Assembly: GCA_947487845.1 (NCBI GenBank)
Contig: CANKYC010000066.1
Location: 1 to 6,023, forward strand
Direction of reading: 5' to 3'
Origin: Rickettsiales bacterium
Lineage (GTDB): Bacteria; Pseudomonadota; Alphaproteobacteria; Rickettsiales; UBA1997
DNA length: 6,023 bases
In this document: positions 1 to 5,752 of the stretch, one piece after another
Position numbering within the stretch: position 1 is the first letter of the stretch
Layout: the number at the start of each line of letters is the position of its first letter
The notes under the pieces: model-generated
Told to the model about the DNA's origin: nothing
Database searches by the model: none
Seen by the model: the letters and a program-made list of their open reading frames with translations, nothing else
Position numbers and translations under genes: made by a program

Positions 1-2
1 AC

Positions 3-125
3 TTAGAAGGAATGTTTGGACACATCAAAGAGAGGGTAAAAATTCACCGGGGTTTGGATAAAAATCGGAAGAAAAAAGCGGTGAGATTTTTGCTGAAAAA
101 CTGGGGGCGGAAAGTGGGTTTTTAG
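3..125 (+). CDS. Transposase C-terminal end (partial, runs off the left edge)
   Basis: Reading from base 3 there is an open frame of 40 codons ending in TAG at 123-125; the 5' part lies outside the window. It begins LEGMFGHIKERVKIHRGLDK and continues with a basic stretch (NRKKK) and KNWGRKVGF. An E-G-x-F-x-x-(I/L)-K...HRGL pattern near the C-terminus is what I associate with the tail of DDE-type insertion-sequence transposases, where the Glu would be the last acidic catalytic residue. That is family knowledge from memory, and I cannot fix the IS family. It faces the opposite way to the six-gene block and abuts the 3' end of argB, so it marks the edge of a mobile element beside the block. Whether the upstream part is intact cannot be seen. 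Confidence 0.5.
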   Translation, partial: LEGMFGHIKERVKIHRGLDKNRKKKAVRFLLKNWGRKVGF

Positions 126-139
126 CCCCCCATTTTTTT
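103..139 (+). terminator. Probable intrinsic terminator of the transposase-like gene
   Basis: GGGGGC (103-108) can pair with GCCCCC (125-130), enclosing a 16-base loop, and is followed almost at once by seven T (133-139). The stem starts inside the last codons and its 3' arm overlaps the stop codon. The GC-rich stem plus T-run is classic for a Rho-independent terminator on the + strand. The large loop lowers confidence. Confidence 0.5.
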
Positions 140-170
140 AATTATGCCAAAAATTTGCTCAGAAAATGAC

Positions 171-190
171 GCTGTATCACTTGATACAGC
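171..190. repeat. 20-bp near-perfect palindrome (9-bp arms)
   Basis: GCTGTATCA and TGATACAGC face each other across two bases, so as RNA an 8-bp stem with a 4-base loop can form. It lies 46 bases past the transposase stop and 84 bases past the argB stop on the other strand. On the - strand it is followed by a short T-rich stretch (CATTTTCT), so it might end argB transcription. A symmetric site like this could equally be an operator, or part of the IS end. No gene starts next to it within the window. Confidence 0.4.
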
Positions 191-273
191 TTACATTTCC
201 AGTCGCAATTTTTCCTCAAAAATACTTCGTTAGCGCTATCAAGAGATAGTTAATTTGGTATAGAATTTCTAGC

Positions 274-1245
274 CTACAAAATCATAGTTCCAGCGCCACT
301 TTCAGTGAAAATTTCCATTAGCAAAATATTATCCACACCGCCATTTAAAATATGGGCGTAGCTAACATTATTTTCCAAAGCGTTGATGCAAGTTTCAATT
401 TTTGGAATCATGCCGCCAGTAATCACGCCGTCTTGAATCATCTGTTTCGCAGTTGCGATATTTAAGTGACTTACCAATTCGCCATTTGGCAACATCACGC
501 CATCAACATCAGTTAAAATAATCAATTTCGAAGCTTGCAGCGCCGCCGCAATCGCGCCTGCAGCAGTATCAGCATTAATGTTGAAAGTTTCACCATTGTC
601 ACCAATTCCAATTGGGGCAATTACTGGAATGATTTCAGAATCTTCAAAAACATTCAGCACTTCTGGATCAATTAAATAAGGCTCGCCAACGAAACCTAAA
701 TTAAGAATTTTTTCGATATTTGAATCTGGATCTTTTTTGGTTCTGGTTAATTTTCTAGCGCGAATCAAATTACCATCTTTACCACAAATGCCGATTGCTT
801 TTCCTGCTGCGGCGTTAATTTCTTTTACAATCATCTTATTGATCGAACCTGCCAAAACCATTTCAACAACATCGACCGTATCAGAATCGGTAACGCGAAG
901 ACCATCAACGAAAGAAGATTTCATGTTTAATTTCGCCAACATCTGCCCAATTTGTGGGCCGCCGCCGTGAACTATGATTGGGTTAATTCCAACCTGTTTT
1001 AGTAACACAACATTTTTTGCAAAATTGCGTAAATTTTTATCGCCGCCCATTGCCGAACCGCCAAATTTAATTACAAAAGTTTCTCCCGCAAATTTGCGCA
1101 TGTAAGGCAAAGCTTCGCAAAGAATTTCTGCCTTATGCGCCCATTCCTGACGACCTTTTTCCTTTTGCAGGGAGATATTTTCTATCGACGTAATAATGCC
1201 TTCTTTTTCTTTTTGATGATCGGAGAAATTGATGATGTTGGTCAT
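274..1245 (-). CDS. argB: Acetylglutamate kinase
   Basis: Cytoplasmic enzyme of arginine synthesis that phosphorylates N-acetyl-L-glutamate with ATP. The 323 residues contain the amino-acid-kinase fold motifs in order: KFGGSAM with the phosphate-binding Lys60, HGGGP at 93-97, GLRVTD with the substrate Arg117, NINAD at 222-226 with the catalytic Asp226, TDVDGV at 245-250, and GGMIPK with Lys282. The helix before Lys60 (EALPYMRKF) and the C-terminal H298...EIFTESGAGT pattern are typical of hexameric, arginine-inhibited enzymes, so feedback inhibition by arginine is likely (inference). About 25-30 residues precede the usual alphaproteobacterial start; there is no internal Met before Met49 and no clear Shine-Dalgarno sequence at the ATG, so the true start could be a non-ATG codon further in. 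It is the last gene of the block, 39 bp after bioD. Confidence 0.96.
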   Translation of the reverse strand: MTNIINFSDHQKEKEGIITSIENISLQKEKGRQEWAHKAEILCEALPYMRKFAGETFVIKFGGSAMGGDKNLRNFAKNVVLLKQVGINPIIVHGGGPQIGQMLAKLNMKSSFVDGLRVTDSDTVDVVEMVLAGSINKMIVKEINAAAGKAIGICGKDGNLIRARKLTRTKKDPDSNIEKILNLGFVGEPYLIDPEVLNVFEDSEIIPVIAPIGIGDNGETFNINADTAAGAIAAALQASKLIILTDVDGVMLPNGELVSHLNIATAKQMIQDGVITGGMIPKIETCINALENNVSYAHILNGGVDNILLMEIFTESGAGTMIL

Positions 1246-1284
1246 TGCAGTTGAAATTGATTTTATAAAAACAGGAGCCGATTT

Positions 1285-2016
1285 TTATTTAGGAGAAGCT
1301 TTGTTAGCAAGTAGGTTTTTCAAAGAAATTACTGCGATTTTACTGAAATTTTCAATTGTTTGGTTTGGCGATAAAGATGGTGGCAATTGAGTTGGCAAAT
1401 CTTCATTGATGATGATTTTTTCGATTACCACATTTCTTGATTTCAAAGCTGTAACTGCGCAAAGAGTGTGACTGATTGAACCTAGATAATTAGCGCTTAC
1501 GAGCAAGGTTGGAATTTTTAAATCTGCCGCTAAATCAAGAAAAGTTTTTTCATCATTGATTGGCGTCATTACGCCGCCAGCGGCTTCGATAAAAAGAAGT
1601 TGGTTATTAGTTTTAGCGAGAGCAATTTTTTCTTGGCAGAAATTTTTTACATCAAGAAAGTTGATTTCCATGCCGGAATTTTTAGCAGCAAAATGCGGGG
1701 AAACAGCTTCCTCAAATCTCCACGGCGAAATATCATCCAACTTCGATGTCACTTTGAGCCTGTCGGAGGGTAATTCAACAGACAATTCTAAATCAACCTT
1801 CGGCAAGCTCGGGTTTACATTAAGAGAGATTTGGGAATTGTTAATGGCACTTAGAATTTTCGCTGAATCACTATTTTCATCATCATCTTTAAACCCGCTT
1901 GCAATAGGTTTTATCGCCATCGCGCTCGGAAAATTGCGGCATAAATTTTCAACTAAAAAAGTTTTTCCAATATCGGTTCCGGTTCCAACAATGAAATAAA
2001 TTTTCTCTTTTAGCAT
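1285..2016 (-). CDS. bioD: Dethiobiotin synthase (ATP-dependent), with an apparent in-frame insert
   Basis: Cytoplasmic enzyme of biotin synthesis that closes the ureido ring of 7,8-diaminopelargonate using CO2 and ATP. Visible motifs: the P-loop GTGTDIGKT (11-19), KPIASG (36-41), SPHFAA (106-111) and EAAGG (144-148), the expected order for BioD. Total length is 243 residues. Compared from memory with E. coli BioD, the stretch between the S-D after the KPIASG loop and the SPW-RFEEAVSPH segment is about 29 residues too long; the excess (about residues 64-92) coincides with a DNA palindrome at 1745-1821, suggesting a repeat element inserted in frame. Catalytic motifs on both sides are intact, so the protein may still work. 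The ATG overlaps the stop of the upstream platform gene as TAATG with no Shine-Dalgarno sequence, implying coupled translation. No other biotin gene is in the window. Confidence 0.93.
   Translation of the reverse strand: MLKEKIYFIVGTGTDIGKTFLVENLCRNFPSAMAIKPIASGFKDDDENSDSAKILSAINNSQISLNVNPSLPKVDLELSVELPSDRLKVTSKLDDISPWRFEEAVSPHFAAKNSGMEINFLDVKNFCQEKIALAKTNNQLLFIEAAGGVMTPINDEKTFLDLAADLKIPTLLVSANYLGSISHTLCAVTALKSRNVVIEKIIINEDLPTQLPPSLSPNQTIENFSKIAVISLKNLLANKASPK
1745..1821. repeat. Palindromic repeat element inside bioD (Rickettsial-palindromic-element-like)
   Basis: The left arm (about 1745-1769, containing GAGCCTGTCGGAGG) and the right arm (1797-1821, containing CCTTCGGCAAGCTCGGG) are inverted copies: about 17 of 25 positions match and most differences are transitions that still allow G-U pairs. 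The right arm resembles the widespread bacterial repeat with the core CTTCGACAAGCTCAG (known from memory). The reading frame of bioD stays open across it. Rickettsial palindromic elements are known to sit in frame inside genes in this way. Boundaries are approximate, and direct repeats at the insertion point were not established. Confidence 0.65.
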
Positions 2017-3212
2017 TATTTAAGTTTGGAGAAAGAGCCATAAATCGGGCCGAATACCGCGATTGTAATCCAAGCGATCATGCCACCCATCACAATTGTT
2101 AAAGATGGTTGAATCATTCCCACCAATTTGTCGATTGAGTCATTAATTTCGCGGTCATAGAAAAATTTAATATTTTGTAGCGCCGTTTCCATATTACCGC
2201 TTTCCTCGCCGATTTTAAACATCCGAATTACAAGGTTTGGAAAATATCCGGTAAGCGCAATTGCTTTTGCCAAAGATTGACCGTCGGTAACTTGCTGTTT
2301 CACAACAATAATACTTTTTTTCATCGCCTTGTTTTTGATCACCGAACTTGAAGCTTCAAGACATTCAATAACGCCCAGACCACTTTTGAAAGTCATAGCA
2401 AAAAATTGACAGAATTTTGCCGCATCAATTTTACTAATTATTGGACCAATAATCGGGATTTTTAATTTTAAATCGTCAATTTTAATCGCAATCTCCGGAT
2501 TTTTTGCCAAAAGTTTTGTTAAAATCATAATCAGCGGAACCGAGAAAATTATGAAGTACCAGTTATTTTTAATAAAATCGGAAAAGCCGATCAAAGCTAT
2601 AGTCATAATTGGCAAAGTCAGTCCTTGAGCGATAATGAATCCAGTAACTTTCGGCACTACAACCGTAGTCATAATTCCAAGTACGACGCACATCATAAAA
2701 ATACCAAAAAGTGGCCCTGTTGTGGCTTTTTTGGTTTTACGTTTGATGTCCATGTTCCACTTCAAATCTTCGATGATGCTGCCAAATGACGTGGCAAGAT
2801 TACCTGTTTTTTCACCCATGCTGATTAAACCAACGTGGATTGGGTTAAAAACATCGGGATGTTTGCTTAAACTTTCTGAAAAAAGACTTCCGTTTTTGAT
2901 CGCTTCATAAATTTCTGCCATCAAGTTTTTAATTCTTTCTGAATCTGCGGTTTCTTTAAGATCATTAATGGAATCGATAATTGAAACACCCGCTCTTTCA
3001 AGCTGTTCGAGGTGAATGAAAACCGCGATTAAATCTCGCGTTTTAATCTTGTTAAAAAAACCGTAAGTTTTTTGTTTTTCTTCCTTGAATGATACAAGTT
3101 CTAAACCAGTTGAACGTAGAATTGTCGCCAGATCAGAAGGATTTTCTGCCGACATTCTGCCACTTACATATCTGCCATTTTCGTTGATTACTTTATATCG
3201 GAAGTGCTTCAT
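2016..3212 (-). CDS. Type II secretion / type IV pilus inner-membrane platform protein (GspF/PilC family)
   Basis: Inner-membrane protein that forms the platform on which a secretion or pilus ATPase acts to assemble pseudopilin or pilin fibres. At 398 residues it has the family's usual length. Residues 1-45 form the small N-terminal domain typical of PilC/GspF (FRYKVINENGRYVSGRM...). Two T2SSF repeats follow, about 62-185 and 265-388, each with its signature (GEKTGNL at 133-139, GEESGNM at 335-341). Hydrophobic membrane segments lie near 167-187, 200-233 and 368-390. PilC and GspF cannot be told apart here because no ATPase, secretin or pilin gene is nearby. It is coupled at both ends: its ATG overlaps the def stop and its stop overlaps the bioD ATG, both as TAATG. 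The mixed neighbourhood says nothing about its substrate. Confidence 0.92.
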   Translation of the reverse strand: MKHFRYKVINENGRYVSGRMSAENPSDLATILRSTGLELVSFKEEKQKTYGFFNKIKTRDLIAVFIHLEQLERAGVSIIDSINDLKETADSERIKNLMAEIYEAIKNGSLFSESLSKHPDVFNPIHVGLISMGEKTGNLATSFGSIIEDLKWNMDIKRKTKKATTGPLFGIFMMCVVLGIMTTVVVPKVTGFIIAQGLTLPIMTIALIGFSDFIKNNWYFIIFSVPLIMILTKLLAKNPEIAIKIDDLKLKIPIIGPIISKIDAAKFCQFFAMTFKSGLGVIECLEASSSVIKNKAMKKSIIVVKQQVTDGQSLAKAIALTGYFPNLVIRMFKIGEESGNMETALQNIKFFYDREINDSIDKLVGMIQPSLTIVMGGMIAWITIAVFGPIYGSFSKLK

Positions 3213-3772
3213 TATTTTTTCTGCAATTTTTTCATTTTATTCAAAATCACGTCACGTTTTAATTTTGAAATGTGATCGACAAAAGTAACTCCATTTAAAT
3301 GGTCAATTTCGTGCTGAATACATGTTGCAAGTAAACCATCCATTTCTTCAACACATTCTTTACCATTTTCATCAAGATATTTTACTTTAACAATTTCGGG
3401 ACGAATAACTTCAGATCTCATATCAGGAAATGAAAGACAACCTTCGTTGTAAGAATGGCTTTCTTTAGAAATTTCAACAATTTCCGGATTGATGAAAAAA
3501 CGCGGGTTAGTGTTTGAAACGTGAACTCCGCCACAACCATGGTGATCGTGATGATGGTGATCATGATCATCAACTTCATAATCAACATCGATCACCAAAA
3601 TTCTTTTTAACATTCCAACTTGCACCGCCGCAAGACCAACGCCACTTGCCGAATACATTGTAGTTACCATGTTATTCATGAATTGGCGAAGAGCGTCATC
3701 AATTGTTTCAACTGGTTTAGAAACTTTTTTTAAGATTGGATCTGGCGCTAAAATGATTGGTAGAACTTTCAT
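3212..3772 (-). CDS. def: Peptide deformylase with a histidine-rich loop
   Basis: Removes the formyl group from the N-terminal methionine of new proteins, acting at the ribosome with a divalent metal, usually Fe2+. All three family motifs are present: GVGLAAVQ (44-51), EGCLS (110-114, metal-binding Cys112) and QHEIDH (153-158, metal-binding His154 and His158, catalytic Glu155). Length 186 is slightly above the usual 165-180. The excess lies between the IDV strand (61-63) and FINPE (93-97), where seven His occur in residues 70-78, followed by Cys80 and His84. Such a run could bind extra metal, but this is inference. No clear Shine-Dalgarno sequence precedes the ATG; the upstream bases are A/C-rich. 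The stop overlaps the start of the platform gene. The 172-bp gap from purN carries an inverted repeat pair. Confidence 0.96.
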   Translation of the reverse strand: MKVLPIILAPDPILKKVSKPVETIDDALRQFMNNMVTTMYSASGVGLAAVQVGMLKRILVIDVDYEVDDHDHHHHDHHGCGGVHVSNTNPRFFINPEIVEISKESHSYNEGCLSFPDMRSEVIRPEIVKVKYLDENGKECVEEMDGLLATCIQHEIDHLNGVTFVDHISKLKRDVILNKMKKLQKK

Positions 3773-3818
3773 GTTTTGTTTATGTTGTTGTTTTTACTAT
3801 GAGTTGAAGCCCGACCAA

Positions 3819-3912
3819 ACCCCGTCGTAAAGACGGGGTGACAAAATTTTCTTGCCCGAAAAACATTTTTGGTAGTTCTTTCTAAATTGTCACCCCGTCT
3901 TTACGACGGGGT
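3819..3912. repeat. Inverted pair of 26-bp palindromic repeats between purN and def
   Basis: The arms at 3819-3844 and 3887-3912 are perfect reverse complements over 26 bp, separated by 42 bases. Each arm is itself a hairpin: CCCCGTC and GACGGGG (7 bp) around a 5-base loop. Weaker inverted similarity continues outward (AGCCCGA near 3809, TCAGGCT near 3917). This is the design of a paired REP-type element. On the purN-to-def transcript it could fold into one long hairpin or two short ones. No T-run follows it, so it is not a standard terminator. The family is not identified. Confidence 0.85.
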
Positions 3913-3944
3913 CCACTCAGGCTTTCCACGCTTTAGAACTTATC

Positions 3945-4532
3945 TTAAGAACTCGCTATCCCACTCGCAACTTTTCTTAAAGCTTCGGGATAAATTTTAT
4001 GCTCTTCTTTTAAAATCCTCGCCGCCAAAGTATCTTTCGTATCATGCGGTTTCACTTCAACTTGCGACTGTAAAATCACAGGCCCGCAATCCATTTCTTC
4101 CCGCACAAAATGCACCGTACAACCCGAAATTTTTACTCCGGCTTTAATCGCATCTCCCACCGCATCCGCTCCTTTAAATTCAGGCAAAAGTGACGGATGA
4201 ATATTGATTAATTTATCGAGCCAGCGATTGACAAACCAAGGTGAAAGTAAGCGCATAAAACCCGCCAAACAAATAATTTCGGCCCCCGATTTTTCTATTT
4301 CTTCGCTCATTTTTTTATCAAATTCTTCGCGTGAATCATAATCGCGATGATTGACAAAAGCAGTTTTTATTTTTTTTGATTTGGCAAATTCTAATCCCGC
4401 AGCATCAATTTTATTAGACAAAACTAAAACCACCTCCGCCGGAAAATAAGGATGTTCACAAGCTCGCACAATAGCTTGCATGTTTGATCCACGCCCTGAA
4501 ATTAAAATTGCGACTTTAGTTTTTTTAGCCAT
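3945..4532 (-). CDS. purN: Phosphoribosylglycinamide formyltransferase (GAR transformylase)
   Basis: Third step of purine synthesis: moves a formyl group from 10-formyltetrahydrofolate to glycinamide ribonucleotide in the cytoplasm. The 195-residue length fits the single-domain PurN. Motifs seen: ISGRGSN (11-17, phosphate binding), AGFMRLL (90-96), INIHPSLLPEFKG (109-121) with catalytic Asn110 and His112, and EEMDCGPVI (145-153) with catalytic Asp148. The segment GADAVGDAIKAG after the PSLLP loop resembles the Bacillus-type variant rather than the LHTH form of E. coli; both are found in working enzymes. The ATG overlaps the RDD gene stop as TAATG without a Shine-Dalgarno sequence. No other purine gene is visible, and purM, a frequent partner, is absent. 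Confidence 0.96.
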   Translation of the reverse strand: MAKKTKVAILISGRGSNMQAIVRACEHPYFPAEVVLVLSNKIDAAGLEFAKSKKIKTAFVNHRDYDSREEFDKKMSEEIEKSGAEIICLAGFMRLLSPWFVNRWLDKLINIHPSLLPEFKGADAVGDAIKAGVKISGCTVHFVREEMDCGPVILQSQVEVKPHDTKDTLAARILKEEHKIYPEALRKVASGIASS

Positions 4533-4963
4533 TATTTTTTGATAACAAAAGTTTTTGCAATTTTGTCGTGTAAACCTTGTTTATGCTTGGTAAAAGCTAC
4601 AATTATGTAGCCAACATTAAAACAAAACGAGGAAAGAATCGAAGCAAAAAAACGACCTGTCGCCCTTTTTAAAGTTAGACGATCACCATATTCATCAACC
4701 ACTATAATTCCCAAAACTTTTTTACCGACAGTAGCTTGCCAAGATGAAGATTGTAAGCCTGCTGAATAAATCCAAGATAGCGTCATCAAGATCACAAAAA
4801 CAAAAATGTTTGAAAAAATTGAATCAGGATCAAGTTTTGAAAAAAAAGGTAATATTGCGATTAAACAGATCGGAGTAATTACAATAGCGTCAATAATATA
4901 CGCCAAAAATCTTTTCCAAAAACCTATATAAATTACTGAATTTGGGTCGCGTGAAGTAGTCAT
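4532..4963 (-). CDS. RDD-family small membrane protein
   Basis: The 143-residue protein fits the RDD domain along its whole length. The first helix carries the signature Arg and Asp (GFWKRFLAYIIDAIVIT, Arg18 and Asp25), and the second half has the characteristic TVGKKVLGIIVVD (78-90), a further Arg in RATGRFFAS (100-108), and the closing KQGLHDKIAKTFVI (128-141). Predicted membrane segments are near 22-41, 51-72 and 103-125. RDD proteins are inner-membrane proteins of mostly unknown function; some have been linked to ion transport, but nothing here decides a substrate. It is the first gene of the leftward block and is coupled to purN by a TAATG overlap. Only a weak AAGAA sequence precedes its ATG. 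Confidence 0.9.
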   Translation of the reverse strand: MTTSRDPNSVIYIGFWKRFLAYIIDAIVITPICLIAILPFFSKLDPDSIFSNIFVFVILMTLSWIYSAGLQSSSWQATVGKKVLGIIVVDEYGDRLTLKRATGRFFASILSSFCFNVGYIIVAFTKHKQGLHDKIAKTFVIKK

Positions 4964-5117
4964 ATTCTTGATATTTCGATTAATATTTAAAACAGCATTG
5001 GAAAGCCCAATTTGCTCGTCTTACGAAGAACTAAATTTAAAAACAAGCCTGTATTCATCGCCAATTTGAGGCAACTGATAAAAACAAGGTTTTTTAATAG
5101 GTAATTAACCTGCGCTG
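4964..5117. other. Intergenic leader region upstream of the RDD gene
   Basis: This should hold the promoter of the leftward block, but I see no convincing -35/-10 pair on the - strand. The best candidate (TTGTTT, 17 bases, TAAGAC) matches the -10 consensus at only three of six positions. On the - strand an open stretch of 27 codons without a start (5021-5104, ending YRLVFKFSSS and TAA) reads like the tail of a protein, but I do not recognise it. It may be a remnant or chance. Confidence 0.3.
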
Positions 5118-5203
5118 AACTGGGTTTGCAAACCCCGTCCACAAGTTCATTTCCTTAATTTAAGTTTAACCAAACGTGAGGACAGAATTGCAAATCCAGT
5201 CCT
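5118..5203. repeat. Diverged inverted pair of TTTGCAAA-type palindromes
   Basis: The first copy (about 5118-5147) is centred on the perfect 14-bp palindrome GGGTTTGCAAACCC (5122-5135). The second (about 5173-5203) is an imperfect hairpin, AGGAC...TTGCAA...GTCCT (5179-5203). The reverse complement of the second aligns to the first at about 22 of 30 positions with one gap, so they are inverted relatives of one repeat family about 25 bases apart. The layout is the same as that of the pair at 3819-3912, with a different sequence. Confidence 0.6.
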
Positions 5204-5322
5204 GCGAGGGGAGAAAATGGCGAAATTTATTTTTGCGACATTGGCAATTATTTAAACTGCCAAGAAAAACTCGAAAAAATCAGCCCGTTAAAAAACATTT
5301 TAGGCATTGTTTTGCTGAATAT
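5204..5322. other. Non-coding stretch between repeat elements
   Basis: No intact gene is seen. A GAGGGGAG stretch stands just before an ATG at 5217, but the frame (MAKFIFATLAII) stops after 12 codons. Another + frame stays open from there into the repeat at 5323 (NCQEKLEKISPLKNILG...) but has no start of its own. This could be a decayed small gene; support is weak. Confidence 0.25.
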
Positions 5323-5647
5323 AAAAACCCCTCACCCCAACCGTCTCCCGCAAGGGGAGAGGGAGTATATCCAACTCGGTTTAACAATCTCTACCCCCTT
5401 TTTAGAAAGAGAACAAATCAAACTCGTTTTAACTCCCTCTCTTATTAGAAAGAGAACAAATCAAACTCGGTTTAACTCCCTTGTTAGAAAGAGAACAAAT
5501 CAAACTCGGTTTAACTCCCTCTCTTTATTAGTGATGGAGTAAGATCGAACTCGGTTTAACTCCTTCTCTTTATTAGTGATGGAGTAAGATCGAACTCGGT
5601 TTAACTCCCTCTCCCCTTGCGGGAGAGGGTTGGGGTGAGGGGTTTTT
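5323..5647. repeat. 325-bp composite element with 44-bp inverted arms
   Basis: The arms at 5323-5366 and 5604-5647 are reverse complements at 43 of 44 positions; the one difference is G at 5343. Their sequence (CCCCTCACCCCAACC...CTCCC, GCAAG, GGGAGAGGG) matches a repeat family I recall from many unrelated bacterial genomes. Each arm also folds alone: the right arm makes a perfect 9-bp stem (5607-5615 with 5621-5629, 5-base loop), while in the left arm the same stem (5341-5349 with 5355-5363) is broken by a G-G mismatch at 5343. The 237 bases between the arms are filled almost entirely by a tandem array. Confidence 0.9.
5373..5603. repeat. Tandem array of six AACTCGGTTTAAC units, 39-48 bp apart
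   Basis: The core AACTCGGTTTAAC starts at 5373, 5421 (one base changed), 5464, 5503, 5548 and 5593, giving spacings of 48, 43, 39, 45 and 45 bp. Units 1-3 carry the tail TTAGAAAGAGAACAAATC (the first slightly changed) and units 4-5 carry TTAGTGATGGAGTAAGATCG; unit 6 runs directly into the right arm of the enclosing inverted repeat. Units 4 and 5 differ at one base of 45, suggesting recent duplication. Frames crossing the array give repetitive peptides (RTNQTRFNSL) that I take as translation of the repeat, not a real protein. Confidence 0.85.
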
Positions 5648-5752
5648 TCCAAACCAGAATTCCTGCGCTAAAATAGTTTTTCAACCCATTTTCCACACGT
5701 TCATTTTTTAAACCTTCCTCACCATCCCAAAACCTTAATCTTTGAATCCAAA

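Noticed and set aside
236..249. CTATC-AAGA-GATAG hairpin as argB terminator
   Set aside because: Only a 5-bp AT-rich stem and no directly adjoining T-run.
737..970. A 77-codon + strand frame
   Set aside because: Antisense to argB, whose motifs are clear; no own signal.
1556..1999. A 147-codon + strand frame
   Set aside because: Antisense to bioD; its length is explained by the opposite coding strand.
3819..3912. Intrinsic terminator after purN
   Set aside because: The hairpins are strong, but no T-run follows either arm on the - strand, and both arms belong to an inverted repeat pair.
3869..4147. A 92-codon + strand frame
   Set aside because: It starts in the repeat and runs antisense through the well-supported purN.
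5176..5448. A 90-codon + strand frame containing NPSPQPSPARGEG
   Set aside because: Its middle is the translation of the CCCCTCACCCCAACC repeat and its end is the tandem array. Such PSPQPSPARGEG peptides are a known by-product of annotating this repeat; no homology to a protein is recognisable.
5312..5542. A 76-codon + strand frame with repeated RKRTNQTRFNSL
   Set aside because: The repetition comes from the DNA tandem array, there is no ribosome binding site, and frames switch between units.
5373..5603. Possible CRISPR array
   Set aside because: The intervals between cores are themselves repeated, unit lengths vary from 39 to 48 bp, and there are no cas genes. It behaves like a minisatellite.
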